From Trematomus loennbergii (Eukaryota > Chordata > Actinopteri > Perciformes > Nototheniidae), in assembly GCA_012861695.1 (NCBI GenBank), contig JAAOOA010000518.1, positions 1 through 64,000 of the forward strand: a DNA stretch of 64,000 nt, in the 5' to 3' direction. Below, one piece after another: positions 22,706 through 35,289 of the stretch (position 1 is the first letter of the stretch; every line of letters begins with the position of its first letter). Below the pieces are notes generated by a model. The model saw only the letters and a program-made list of their open reading frames with translations. It ran no database searches and was not told the origin of the DNA. A program made the translations under genes and the position numbers.

Positions 22706-22968
22706 AAATTATAGAATCCTGGGCATACATTTTGTAATAGTGCAACACCTCCAGGGCGCATAACTGCACTTTACAAGCCAGGGAAGGTGCCAGAATCCTG
22801 GGCATACATTTTGTTAATAGTGCAACACCTCCAGGGCGCATAACTGCACTTTACAAGCCAGGGAAGGTGCCAGAATCCTGGGCATACATTTTGTTAATAG
22901 TGCAACACCTCCAGGCGCATAACTGCACTTTACAAGCCAGGGAAGGTGCCTGAATCCTGGGTAAACAT
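22706..22968 (+). repeat. ~80-bp tandem repeat cluster A
   Basis: Three units containing gaatcctgggcatacatttt, cacctccagggcgcataact and acaagccagggaaggtgcc. The same family recurs at 23944-24262. Probably the 3' terminal region of the recombinase-bearing element. Confidence 0.93.
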
Positions 22969-23451
22969 TATAGTAGTAATAGTAATAGTGTACCGTGTAA
23001 ATAGTTAATGTTATGTGGCTGTGTGTACTGTTTTGTTAAAAAAACAAAAAAAAAAAACAATAACCTTGATGGTTCCCAGGGGCAGATAAAGTGCCACTTT
23101 CCATCAGCACCGGGAGGCACTCTCCTTGGTGCTGAACCCTGTGATGAGCGCTCAAGTGTTGGCGGAGGAGGTGTAAGCCAGAGGAGGGTGAAAAAAAGTT
23201 AAAGTGTTTGAACCTCCAGCCCAGAAGGGGGGTGGTGGTGCCAATAAGAAGGCCGAATTTGGATGCGGATGGTGACATAAAAGCACCACAAATCCACCCC
23301 ACTTTAGGGTCATCAGGGGCACGAGGTTCTGGTGGGTGTGAATACCTGGGTTTAGTCCGTGGGGGAGTGCTTAACTGCGGGGGCCCGGGGACTCACGGTG
23401 TGCAAGGTTATGGAGGTGCCACTGTTATGGGGACATGCTGGGGTCATTAGT
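22969..23451. other. Spacer between repeat clusters
   Basis: GC-richer sequence with a short A-rich run (23036-23060). No convincing ORF, TIR or RNA gene seen on either strand. Confidence 0.5.
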
Positions 23452-23940
23452 CCGTCCTTTGGGGGTCTGTGAGTGGGCAAAGAGATGGGATTTTGCCGGA
23501 CTCTCTCCTGGAACTGTGAAGTAAACAGAGTCCCCACTTCAGGGAGACCTCTTGGAGGTCTCTGGGCCGTCCTTTGGGGGCCTGTAGGCCGGCAAAGAGG
23601 GCCGTCCTTTGGGGGCCTGTAGGCGGCAAAGAGACGGGATTTTGCCGGACTCTCTCCTGGAAGTGTGAAATAAACAGAGTTCCCACTTCAGGGAGACCTC
23701 TTGGAGGTCTCTGGGCCGTCCTTTGGGGGCCTGTAGGCCGGCAAAGAGGGCCGTCCTTTGGGGGCCTGTAGGCCGGCAAAGAGACGGGATTTTGCCGGAC
23801 TCTCTCCTGGAAGTGTGAAATAAACAGAGTCCCCACTTCAGGGAGACCTCTTGGAGGTCTCTGGGCCGTCCTTTGGGGGTCTGTGAGCGGGCAAAGAGAG
23901 GTGATTTTCCCGTTGTCTCTCCTGGAAGTGTGAAATAAAC
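23452..23940 (+). repeat. ~120-160-bp tandem repeat cluster B
   Basis: Three to four units built from gggccgtcctttgggggcc, gggattttgccggactctct and cccacttcagggagacctct, with a nested ~34-bp duplication (ggcctgtaggccggcaaag twice) in two of them. Lies between clusters A and C. Confidence 0.9.
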
Positions 23941-23943
23941 TAA

Positions 23944-24262
23944 GTCCTACATTTTGTAAATAGCAGAATACCTCCATGGCGCATAACTGCACTTTACAAG
24001 CCAGGGAAGGTGCCTGAATCCTGGGTATACATTTTGTAAATAGTACAATACCTCCATGGCGCATAACTGCACTTTACAAGCCAGGGAAGGTGCCTGAATC
24101 CTGGGTATACATTTTGTAAATAGTGCAATACCTCCAGGGCGCATAACTGCACTTTACAAGCCAGGGAAGGTGCCTGAATCCTGGTATACATTTTGTAAAT
24201 AGTGCATACCTCCAGGGCGCATAACTGCACTTTACAAGCCAGGGAAGGTGCCTGAATCCTGG
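23944..24262 (+). repeat. ~80-bp tandem repeat cluster C (same family as A)
   Basis: Four units of the cluster A repeat (gcataactgcactttacaag, gaatcctgggtatacatttt). With A it brackets cluster B symmetrically. Confidence 0.93.
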
Positions 24263-24765
24263 GGTAAACATTGTTTAATTGTTTAAGTGTTTTTAAATGT
24301 ATGGAACAGTGTTTTGTCTCTTTCAAAACTCATTGGCCGGATACAGGGGACGATTTTATATTCACTATGACCGTTAATATTCCAGTGAGACGAAGTACGT
24401 CCGGTGACGGGAGTGATCCCATGCTAATTTTGTCCGAAAACCAGAGCATTCCCTTATCATAGTGGTTGTGAGTCTTTTTTGCAGCAGTTTTTTTATCTAA
24501 CTGGTAATTTGTCGCCATTTTACGTTTATTTATTTTGTCATTTTGTCTCTTTTCAGTCATTTTAAGTAGCTTTTTTTGTCTTTTTGTGGTTATCTTGACC
24601 CTTATCATAGTGGTTGTGAGGCATTCTGAATCTGATTTTGGACTTTTTTGAACTCTCTCTACATTTTGTTGACACATGCAGATTTCACAAACTCATTCCA
24701 GTAACGAGTAAAGGAAGTCGCAAATGTCCCTATTTGATTTTTTGCAGATGTCAGGATCATTTCTA
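24263..24765. other. AT-rich spacer
   Basis: No gene supported. Contains two copies of cttatcatagtggttgtgag (24452, 24602) and T-rich runs with repeated ttttgtc. A 115-codon minus-strand ORF (24330-24677) is lysine-rich low complexity and is not called. Confidence 0.5.
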
Positions 24766-24878
24766 GTATTTAAGCGCTGGTTTTCCTCCTGTTCTCCACC
24801 ACAGCTCTCGTTCTACTGCAGTTCCTACAAACGCTCTTTCATTTCTTTATCTTTAATCCTCTTTTCATCATCCTCCCC

Positions 24879-25056
24879 ATGAAGACACTGGTTGTGTTCG
24901 TATTTGTTTGTGCCTCCATGGCCTTGGCTGGAGCTGCTGGTGAGTATTATAATTTATATATACGTTGTTCTTAATATATTGTCAACAATAAGCCAATAAC
25001 CACAGTTTCAATCCGTCAAGCTCTCTCAGAGGCAGCGCCGGAGGAAGACGAATTAG
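24879..25056 (+). CDS. Two orphan 5' exons of a small secreted protein
   Basis: Exon 1: ATG 24879, MKTLVVFVFVCASMALAGAA, donor after 24939 (ctg/gtgagt). Exon 2: acceptor ctctctcag, 25030-25056, adding EAAPEEDEL, donor gtgaga. The phases match (1 + 2 nt). The protein opens with a clear signal peptide (K, hydrophobic core, small residues before a cleavage site) followed by an acidic propeptide-like stretch. A TATA-like tatttaag lies at ~24766, about 110 bases upstream. This opening recalls fish secreted lectins of the ladderlectin/type II antifreeze group, but many secreted peptides look alike. No third exon was found before unit 2 begins at ~25340, so the gene is truncated. Confidence 0.5.
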
Positions 25057-25339
25057 GTGAGAAGACTTTGGATTTCTTTCTTGTTTAACAAAACCATTAA
25101 TTGAATAACACAAAAAGAAATGCAGTTTTTATTGTATTATCAGGATTCTATTTTTATTTTTCAATTGGGTTTTCATTATTTTAAGTTGTGTATTAATTCA
25201 TATAATTTTTTGTGCATTATTCTTCTTCCTATTATTATTATTATTTTATGCTTTTTTATTTAATTTTTATGTTGTGTAATATTACGGAGCCCCTAAAGGG
25301 ACATGGAAAAAAAGTCGGGATAACGGGTTAGTAAATTAT
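25057..25339. other. AT-rich intron remnant and junction to unit 2
   Basis: AT-rich sequence after the orphan exon 2 donor, then a short stretch (ggagcccctaaagggacat, ~25287) unlike units 3-4, up to the point where LINE similarity begins. No gene. Confidence 0.4.
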
Positions 25340-25349
25340 GCCGTTGTAA

Positions 25350-25675
25350 ATAAATTAATATTTATAAAGAAACAGAAGGGAGGAAATCATGATAGCTAGA
25401 CTCAGACTAAATCACACAGCATTGAATGGTACGCTGTATGTCATGGGGAAAAGTGACAGAGATAAGTGTGGGAGCTGTGGAGTAAAGAAGATGTAGAACA
25501 TATCTTGTTACATTGTGACATCTTTAAAGCTGAAAGAGAAAAACTAAAGGCTGACGTTTTCGAGGCGGAGAGGAGTGGAGTGGTTGGTGTTTTGGGAACA
25601 AAAGGAGAGGGAGTGAGAGCTACCAGAAAGGCACTGTTTGCCTTCTTGAGTGAAATTGGGGTTGGAAAATAATTT
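25350..25675 (+). mobile_element. 3' end of I-clade (Nimb-like) LINE, unit 2
   Basis: Encodes RLRLNHTALNGTLYVMGKSD and the zinc-knuckle-like CGSCG..VEHILLHCDIFKAEREK tail of a LINE ORF2, then a stop near 25670. One base is missing after CGSCGV (aaagaagatg against aaaagaagatg), which shifts the frame. The RT and RNase H parts are absent here, replaced by the 14680-25340 DNA. Confidence 0.8.
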
Positions 25676-25872
25676 GACAATGGGTCAGGAAAGATCATAG
25701 ATTTTTATTTTTGTTTTATTTGTTTCATGTTTTTGTTGATTTATTTATATTTTTGATTAGATCATAGGTTGAGAGATGGAATGATTATGATGATTCATAC
25801 TCTTGTACAGTAGGTGGCGGTATGCACCTTTTAAAATCAAGAGAAGAAGAAGACTGAATGAGAGCGGGAGAT

Positions 25873-26198
25873 GGGAGGCGGGGCTTATGGGAAACTCTAC
25901 TGCGCATGCTCTGTGGGCCCACATCCCGGTACTTCTGCTCTCGACCATGCTCTCAGGCAGGATCCAGTTGTTGTAAGCTTCCATCAGTCGGAGTCTCTAT
26001 CAGCTCTCATTCATATTAATCTGTGATATATTAGAATATAACCCGTTCCTCTCAGGAGAAGAAGAGAGAGAGGAGCTTTAGAACAATTCCACCTCTTCAT
26101 CCGGGTCCTTATCTGCTGCTAGCTGCTTCATGCTAGGTGGCTAATGCTAGTCGGTGAACATCAACAAACTGAAGAACAAAGAGGAGCAGGAACACCGG
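25873..26198 (+). promoter_or_regulatory. Promoter and non-coding exon 1, unit 2
   Basis: GC box (gggaggcggggc), NRF1-like ctgcgcatgct at ~25899-25910 and the exon 1 donor (caccgg/gtaata) after 26198. Equivalent to 350-689. Confidence 0.55.
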
Positions 26199-26329
26199 GT
26201 AATACTGTGTACTTTTACTATAATACTGTGTACTTTTACTATAGCACTGAGTTGTTTTACTACTGATAACACTGAGTACTTTAAAACTGATAATACTTGG
26301 TACTTTTTTAATTTGGAGCTGTTAATCGA

Positions 26330-26340
26330 TCATCCATACG
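26330..26340 (+). other. Deletion junction in unit 2
   Basis: Sequence matching ..ttaatcgatcat (as at 810-821) jumps directly to cgtttttttcataggc (as at ~3374). About 2.55 kb of the unit is missing. Confidence 0.8.
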
Positions 26341-26344
26341 TTTT

Positions 26345-26610
26345 TTTCATAGGCTATAAACAGTGGTCGTACAAGTATAGACATTATACTTGAGTAAAAG
26401 TAGAAGTACTCAGATCTTGTACTAGAATACAAGTAGAAGTACCAGAGTGTAGGAACAATCCTGCAATCAAAATGTTCCTCAAGTAAAAGTAGAAAAGTAT
26501 TATCATCAAAATATAGTTAAAATAGCGACAGTAAAAGTAGTCATTGTGCAGATTGGTCTATTTCAGAATAATATATGATGTGTTTTATAATGATTGATCA
26601 TTCAAGCTTT
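26345..26610 (+). repeat. Interspersed fish repeat (agtaaaagta-type), unit 2
   Basis: Homologue of 3394-3640 with a few substitutions. Confidence 0.6.
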
Positions 26611-27251
26611 ATCAAAGCTGGTAAAGGTGCAGCTAGTTTGAACGACTTTGTATACTGCAGGGTAGCTTGTGAATTTACTCCAGAGGCCTGTACTACGAAG
26701 CCGGATTTTCGCTTGGCGAGCTAACTTCAGGGAAAACTCTGGGTTTCCGGTCCTACGACGTTGGTTATTTTCTTAACAGGCTAGCCTGTTCCGGAGCAGG
26801 TTAGGTCCCAGGCTAAGAGGTCAACTCAGTGAACGCACCGCCTGCTGACCATCAGAGCTCAGTGTGCAGAGTTTAAAGCGATCAAGTCATATTACAGGAG
26901 AAAGGAAATACAGTTTAGACTGCCGTTGCAGGAAAGACGGCCGGCAAAAATCACAGACTGTGTGAACGTGAAAATGAATAGAATATCACCTCCCATCTTC
27001 AGAGCAATCCGACTATTATAACATTAGCGTTAAGAAAACGTACTTACATATCTGCCACGACATAATTAACCAGATCAAAGTAACATTAAGTACAGTCCGC
27101 GGCACTGTGAGTGCAGACGTCGATGTATTCCATTATCATTCATATCACATCACAATGTATCATATATTTCCTTATCTGAGTCAGCTTCTTGAGCCGTATC
27201 TGGCCGTGCAACACTCAGTGTCACATACTGTATGCAGAAGTATTATTTTAA
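26611..27251 (+). other. Intronic repeat-derived sequence, unit 2
   Basis: Homologue of 3641-4265, including gaggcctgtactacgaagcc. No gene. Confidence 0.4.
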
Positions 27252-28149
27252 AGGAGAGGTGTCATGCTTTTCTGGTTATTACCCGTCCCCTTGTGTGTTA
27301 TGAAGGTTTTTATGCATGTAACGGTGTGCAGAGTCAAAATCCTCAAAGTACACCCTGTAGCGAGTAAAACTCTAACACAGAAAATACCTCCCCAAAACGC
27401 CTCGTTGGAGATACTTCATTGTCCATTTGATTCTTCCGGGACGGCATGATGTCAAGCCGTACCCGGAACAAAATGGACCAATCCGTGGAGCCGCTACGTC
27501 CACGGAGCCGTTACGTTAAGCCCCCGCTGATTGGTCAAATTGACCAATCCACGGACTTCCTCACACACACATCTGTGTGCAGGGAGCAGGCAGCTCAGCT
27601 GATTTCTCCTCCCTGGCTGCAGGCTGATAACAGACAGTTGGATCGCGGCAAAATTCTCTCTGCAGACCCATTCTCTCTGCAGACCCATTCTCTCTGCAGA
27701 CCCATTCTCTCTGCAGACCCATTCTCTCTGCAGACCCATTCTCTCTGCAGACCCATTCTCACAGCGTTTATCAACCTTTTTCTTACTCAATATCAAGCCA
27801 CACTTATTGTTTTTACTTCGGCTGTGACTTTGTGTGTGCTCAGGATGAGTTTGGCTGTGTATCGCTATGTATCCTAAACAAGGAAACAACACCTCCACGG
27901 AGCTCAGCGCGATTCACAACGTCCCGACCAATCAGAGCACACTGTGCTCACAGGGAGGGTGGGGCTGGAGCTATTGGAGCTACAACGAGCCGTTAAAGGC
28001 AGAGAGTGAAATTCAGTGAATACACGTAGTTTACAGAGATGCTGTATGAGAAACCAATGCGAGTTTGGAAAAATGCACAATATAAATCTATTTTAGTAGA
28101 CCTCAACAATGGAATTATGATCAGTGGAAATGGCCATGACACCTCTCCT
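27252..28149. mobile_element. TTAA-flanked DNA transposon remnant, unit 2
   Basis: TIRs aggagaggtgtcatg (left and, inverted, right), TTAA at 27248-27251 and 28150-28153. Longer than the unit 1 copy through extra 19-bp repeats and a local ~20-bp duplication (gagccgctacgtccac, ~27490). Confidence 0.75.
27655..27768 (+). repeat. 19-bp tandem repeat, unit 2 (about six units)
   Basis: Six consecutive tctctctgcagacccattc units, the largest of the four copies. Confidence 0.93.
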
Positions 28150-28341
28150 TTAAGCAACACATTAAGTTGACGAAACACTCGAGTCAAATGTAATTAAAGT
28201 CAGATCCACTCGTGTCTTAGACGGGGCAGTGATTTCATAAACCTGTTAATGTACGCATTCAAACACTTTTTCTTTTACCAGCTGTATTCACCTTGCAGGT
28301 GCAACTATGTGACTTTCATCCTGGATAAAGTGTTTAAGTCA

Positions 28342-28480
28342 GGGGTCTGCAACCTTTTTGACCAAAAGAGCCATTTTGCCCCCTTTTCCAACACTTTTTT
28401 TGTCTGGAGCCGCAAAACATATTTGTTGTATATATTGTTATATCATAGACAAAAACTACAGTTTTTTGCATTTATTATGT
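28342..28480 (+). mobile_element. hAT-like terminus remnant, unit 2
   Basis: caggggtctgcaacc followed by agagccattttgcccc; homologue of 5292-5430. Confidence 0.45.
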
Positions 28481-28897
28481 ATATGTTAACAAGTAAACTA
28501 GCTGTTCACACTATTCCTAATATTACCCATAAATATTAGCAGATTCTATTTTATTTTTAAAACATATTGATGTAAATACATACACACATCGGTATGTTGT
28601 ATAAATATTGCAAATCAAAACCTTTATTCACTACTTATTACCAAAAATCGTAGTTCTATCTCCGGTAATCATGCATTCAAATGTCCCGCCACGAACTTCC
28701 GGGAACTATTGATTCTCCCTGAACAACGTGACGATCAAGCATTTTGGACTTCCGTTGTCATAACTCTCTCTCTATATGGCGCTGCCTAACCCTAACCTGC
28801 TAGCAGGATGGAGTTCATTTCTTCCCACCTCTGCTGTTAGCTACTTCTTAGCTGTAGATTGGTTTTGTGTTGACTGTAGTGTTAATACTTATTTCAG

Positions 28898-28963
28898 AGA
28901 CCCAGACGGAGAAGGAGCACTGAGAGCAGCATGGAGGAGAACAAAGAGACCCCCAGAACTCAG
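28898..28963 (+). CDS. Coding exon 2, unit 2 (only copy)
   Basis: Acceptor tatttcag, ATG 28931, MEENKETPRTQ, donor gtcagtg after 28963. By its agacgg 5'UTR variant it is the second-copy type (as 5848-5913); the first-copy exon was removed by the 26330 deletion. Confidence 0.7.
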
Positions 28964-29121
28964 GTCAGTGTGACTTCATCACAATATATTCCTAACACTG
29001 CTGTCCCTTACACTGGGGCACATTTGTGTTATTTAAGGACTTTAAACCTGTACTTTTGTTTAAGGTAAACAACCTTGAACATTGTGGGTTTTATTTTACA
29101 GACTCTTATATTTAGATATGG

Positions 29122-29729
29122 GTTCAGGTGTATATCCGTATGTAGTGTCTCTACTTTAAAGAGTCCTCTCCTGCTGATGTTCAGGTGTATATCAGTATGT
29201 AGTGTCTCTACTTTAAAGAGTCCTCTCCTGCTGATGTTCAGGTGTATATCAGTATGTAGTGTCTCTACTTTAAAGAGTCCTCTCCTGCTGATGTTCAGGT
29301 GTATATCAGTATGTAGTGTCTCTACTTTAAAGAGTCCTCTCCTGCTGATGTTCAGGTGTATATCAGTATGTAGTGTCTCTACTTTAAAGAGTCCTCTCCT
29401 GCTGATGTTCAGGTGTATATCAGTATGTAGTGTCTCTACTTTAAAGAGTCCTCTCCTGCTGATGTTCAGGTGTATATCAGTATGTAGTGTCTCTACTTTA
29501 AAGAGTCCTCTCCTGCTGATGTTCAGGTGTATATCAGTATGTAGTGTCTCTACTTTAAAGAGTCCTCTCCTGCTGATGTTCAGGTGTATATCAGTATGTA
29601 GTGTCTCTACTTTAAAGAGTCCTCTCCTGCTGATGTTCAGGTGTATATCAGTATGTAGTGTCTCTACTTTAAAGAGTCCTCTCCTGCTGATGTTCAGGTG
29701 TATATCAGTATGTAGTGTCTCTTCTTTAA
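29122..29729 (+). repeat. 57-bp minisatellite array, unit 2
   Basis: About 10-11 nearly identical 57-bp units, ending at the TTAA (29726-29729) of the next element. A single further unit lies at 31490-31550. Confidence 0.97.
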
Positions 29730-31489
29730 CCTGTTATACCCCATTCAGGGGAAAAAGTGCAGCATCTGCAAGAAACAGCGTCTGAGGGCTTCTTAATATT
29801 TAAATGACGAAATGATGGAAACTAGCTCAAAGCTAAATCTGGCACATTTTAATGTTTTAAGTGTTCATTACTGTGCATTGTCCCTGCCAAATAAACGATT
29901 AAATAAATAAAACCTATTAATGTTTCATACCCACTTAACGGGAAGAAACTCAGCTATCAGACAATATTAACCATTTTTAGCAAAACAAGACATAAGGGTT
30001 ATAACAAAGGCTCTGAATTAGCCCTGAGCAAAAAAATGCTAACACTTAGCACAGAACTCACGTTAAAATACCCTTATTACTTATCGGATCTGCAAAAACA
30101 AGATATCGATTAGCAAGCTGAGATTGCACAGATTCGTATCATTACTGACCGATCCTAACTCGCGACATGAGAAACTTACAAAGACATCACACCACATCGC
30201 ATTAGCTAGCCAACACAGCAATATGTCTTACCTTTGTTGTTTTCCGATCAAAAGTTGTCTTCAATGTCATTAAAACGATAAAAACGCTGCTGAAGGTTAA
30301 TCCATAGGTTAATCCAATGTGTCTGTGTCACTTTGAAATGATTTCTGATAATCCATCACCAATAAAACTAGTTTTCAGATTTCAGAGCGTGAGATAGGTT
30401 TCGCTTTGGGCAAACTGCGTGCGCATTGCCTCCACTTCTCAATGGTAACGTGTGTATGTGGAAATTCCACTTTGATTCTATTGGCTCTAACGGTTCAAAA
30501 GAGATGTCAATCATCAAAATCGACCAATGGGTTCCAGAGTAAATACTCCCATTTCCGTCCAAAACTTTACTTATAGTGAAAACCACCCTTGAATGATGGG
30601 ATCAGAGTCTAAAAGCTTTAGGAATCTAAACTATAACATATAAGTACCCTGTATCAAGAATGATGCAAAACAAGTTAAATCTGACCTTTTTTAGAGAGAT
30701 ATAGCACAAAAAACACTTCTGGGGTCATTTGGGTGGATTTTCCATATCTCTGGCCCCCCTTGGTCGATTTTGATGATTGACATCTCTTTTTAGCCGTTAG
30801 AGCCAATGGAATCGAGGGAGGTTCCACATTCACTCCTTATTTGGTAATGTGTGTGAGTGATGCGTAGCCAGAATACCCAAAACGGGATGCTGTCATACAC
30901 TCTGGTAGCTATCGTTAACAGCTAACATGAAAACTCAGTTTTTGACCTAAAAATGGAATTATGGATTATTAGTCATTTTTCAAGTGACAGACACATTGGA
31001 TTAACCTATGGATTAACCTTCAGCTGCTTTTTTCTCGTTTTAATGCCATTGAACACAACTTTTGATCAGAATAACAGCAAAAGGTAAGCATATCTCCGAT
31101 TTTGCTCCATAAAGCTACAAGGTGTGATTTATGGTTTTGCTTCTCATGTCGCGAGTTCTGATCGGTCAGTGATGATACTTATGTCTGGAATCTCAGCTTG
31201 CTAGCAAAGCTTGTATGTGCAGATCCGATAAGTAATAAAGTATTTATACCTAGAGTTCTGAGCTAAGTGCGTTAGCATTTTTTTCGATCAGTGCTCATTT
31301 AGACGCTTCTTGTGAGACTTGTTTTGTTTCGTTAAAAATTGATCATATCGTCAGTTAGCTGAGTTTCTTCCCGTTAAGTGAATATAACACATTCATAGTT
31401 TATTAAATGTTGAGAAGCCCTGAGACACAGTTTCATGAAAAAAAAAGAGCCCGTAGCCCCTGCCAGGGGGGTCTATGGGGCTTAACAGG
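29730..31489. mobile_element. Fold-back piggyBac-like TTAA element, unit 2 (1.76 kb)
   Basis: CCTGTTATACCCC after TTAA, and ..GGGGCTTAACAGG before TTAA (31490-31493), with minisatellite on both sides. Two inverted arms meet near 30555; the arms are shorter than in unit 1 because ~430 bases around the centre are missing. Confidence 0.75.
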
Positions 31490-31599
31490 TTAAAGAGTCC
31501 TCTCCTGCTGATATTCAGATGTATATCAGTATGTAGTGTCTCTACTGGACATGTCTCCATGCTTTAATGTTCAAAAAGCTCTTTATTGTGCCTGTGCTG

Positions 31600-32125
31600 A
31601 AGCCCTGAGACACAGTTTCGTGAAAATGGTAACGTGTGTGTGTGTGTATGTGGAACTTCCCCTTCGATTCTATTGGCTCTAACGGTTCAAAAGAGATGTC
31701 AATCACCAGAATCGACCAATGGGTTCCAGAGAAACGGCAAATACACCCAAATGACCCCAGAGGTGGGTTTCTTTTGGTGCTAAATCTCTCTAAAAAGGTC
31801 AAATGTCACTTGTTTTGCATCAATCTTGATACAGGATACATATTATGTTATAGTTTGGATTCCTAAGCTTTTAGTCTCCGATTCCATCATTCAAGGGTGG
31901 TTTTCACTATAAGTAATGTTATTTTTGGACGGACACTATAATCTGAATTTACTTTCAAATAAAACAATTTTATATTGATTCTGACTTTTCTACATCCAAC
32001 TCACAGGTTTATCATTGCTTTGAGAAAAAAGATTATTAATTTACCCCTTTTTAGAAGTGAAGATATTGTCATTTGTTCTGGGAATGTCATTTTCGACCTG
32101 AAAAACAGGCTTGGGCCTTAACAGG
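31600..32125. mobile_element. Truncated piggyBac-like TTAA element, unit 2
   Basis: Right part of the 9658-10860 element, ending ..cttgggccttaacagg with TTAA at 32126-32129 at the same insertion flank (agatatcagctt). The left ~700 bases are replaced by a short unrelated piece (31550-31600). Confidence 0.7.
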
Positions 32126-32129
32126 TTAA

Positions 32130-33220
32130 AGATATCAGCTTATAATTTCTCCAGTTAATTACTTACATTAAGACAATTGTTTTTTGTATTACAAGTTTTC
32201 TGAAATAGCATATTTAAATATGTGCATATAATCATACATTTCAGGAAAACAATTCTAAATATTGGATAAAGTCAGGTTCAAAATTCTTGTTTAATTTTGT
32301 AGTCATATTGAAATCTAAAGTTTTTACTGAAGGGATTTTGGATATCTCTTTTATCACTCCAACAGCCCTAAAATATCAATGTTTGCAATGTTTTTAGGTA
32401 TAAAATGTCATATAATTCATGCTATATATGAACAAACCCTTATGTAAAAACCTTCAGAATATTGATAGGAATATTACTGGAAGGTTTGGTGTATTCAAGT
32501 GCTACTGAAGTGGAAATTTCTCACTCGGAATATGAGAAAAAAACTAATTTTGAGAAAACGACCTTTAAAGATGGCTGTGTGGCGCTACCTAAACCCTCCT
32601 CTGGATAACAGCTTGCGCCTCGACACACTCCGTGAAGGTATTTCGTGTTCGGGGTCATTTTGTTTTTGTCTAACCTTGCTTCGTGGAAGTGAAAATTGTT
32701 GTCGTCTTCTGTGAACGTTTTTTTTCACTGTTCTTTTGCCATTTTGAGATAAAAATTTCCAGCGAAAGCTAAACCAGGAAGTCTTTTAGGACACCACGTG
32801 ACGCATCTGAACGAATCACGTTGTCAGAAATTGACACCAGTCAATGAGATTTCGTTTTTTGGTTTAAGACCCCTTTGTACACGATTGGTTGCTGATACAA
32901 AGGAAATGACCATATTTGGATCTGATGAGATTGTGCAGGAGAGACAGAGCTTTCCAACGATACCTCTGATTACATGGTTCAAACAGTGGTCGCGGTACTT
33001 TGTTACGTTAGAATGCTAACTTGGTGAATTTAGGATAAATCTACAGACGCAGACTGCTGCATTTGAGTGATTCTTTAACAGTTATTTAATAACATTTGTT
33101 GAGAACGATTAGTTGAAAATGATAGCTCAATTACTTTTGTTTTTGTTCAAGAAGGCATGTTGCAAAAGACTGTCAAAAAATGTACTTAATGAATGTCTCT
33201 CTGTATGTCTGTTGCTTTAG
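32130..33220 (+). other. 3' part of the intron before the finger exon, unit 2
   Basis: Homologue of 10865-11741 with ~230 extra bases (32145-32390) absent from units 1 and 3. Ends in the acceptor ctgttgctttag. No gene. Confidence 0.6.
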
Positions 33221-34626
<1,406 letters not shown>

Positions 34627-34949
34627 TCCTTTTCTGAGTCAAGCTAGCATTCCCCCTGTTTTCTCCAAATGTAAGTGACTTTACGTTCTAATAAACATGT
34701 TATTTTATGGACTACATTCAGACCACCCCAAATCCTGCCCTCCTCACACACTTAGCTATAGATGTGAATGCTCTGGTTTAAAAATGTTCTTTTGATTTAG
34801 ATAAATCAGCCTTTTCACATGTTTCTGTCTGTAACGTTGTGACGGCTGCACATTGATTTAAGGTTTTTCTTCTAAACTGTAGTGGCAGGAGAAAAGGATT
34901 AAGGCATGTTGTTTATCATGAAATGAACTATGATACATGTACTGTATAT
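34627..34949 (+). other. 3'UTR with poly(A) signal, unit 2
   Basis: ctaataaacatg carries AATAAA at 34690-34695, about 65 bases after the stop. Otherwise unique sequence shared with unit 3. Confidence 0.6.
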
Positions 34950-35289
34950 TATCCTCGCAACTGCATTAGTTAATGTCCACTTTTATGTACAGTTTGAGGG
35001 TGTGGGTCATTAAGCCTCATCTGCATATTCACCTGTCGCGGCGCGCCCAGAGGCTTTTTAGTGGGCGCGTCACCGGGAGGCCAGGGGTTGGTTCTCACGG
35101 GAGGAGGAAGTGTGTGTGTGGCGAAAGCGGGTATTCAGCGGGATATTTAAGTTTCCTCAGCATGTATATGTTAAAATGCAACGGGGTTTAACTGAAAAAT
35201 AACTGAATGTGGATATTGCATCGACCGACCTGGAAGCACGTTTCCGTGGAGAGGACGCGCACAGATAAAGAGATTCTCTCCAATACAGG
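34950..35289 (+). promoter_or_regulatory. Putative second promoter and 5' exon, unit 2
   Basis: GC-rich block (ctgtcgcggcgcgcccagag, ~35033), a TATA-like gggatatttaag (~35140-35151) and a possible donor (caatacagg/gtgaga) after 35289. Also in unit 3 (49890-50211), deleted in unit 1. It could start a further transcript reading into the next unit, but no acceptor partner was identified. Confidence 0.35.

Noticed and set aside
23447..24064. 205-codon minus-strand ORF with repeated PQRTAQRPPRGLPEVGTL
   Set aside because: Antisense reading of tandem repeat cluster B; no start context or homologue recognised.
24330..24677. 115-codon Lys/Arg-rich minus-strand ORF
   Set aside because: Low-complexity antisense of T-rich sequence; no conserved pattern.
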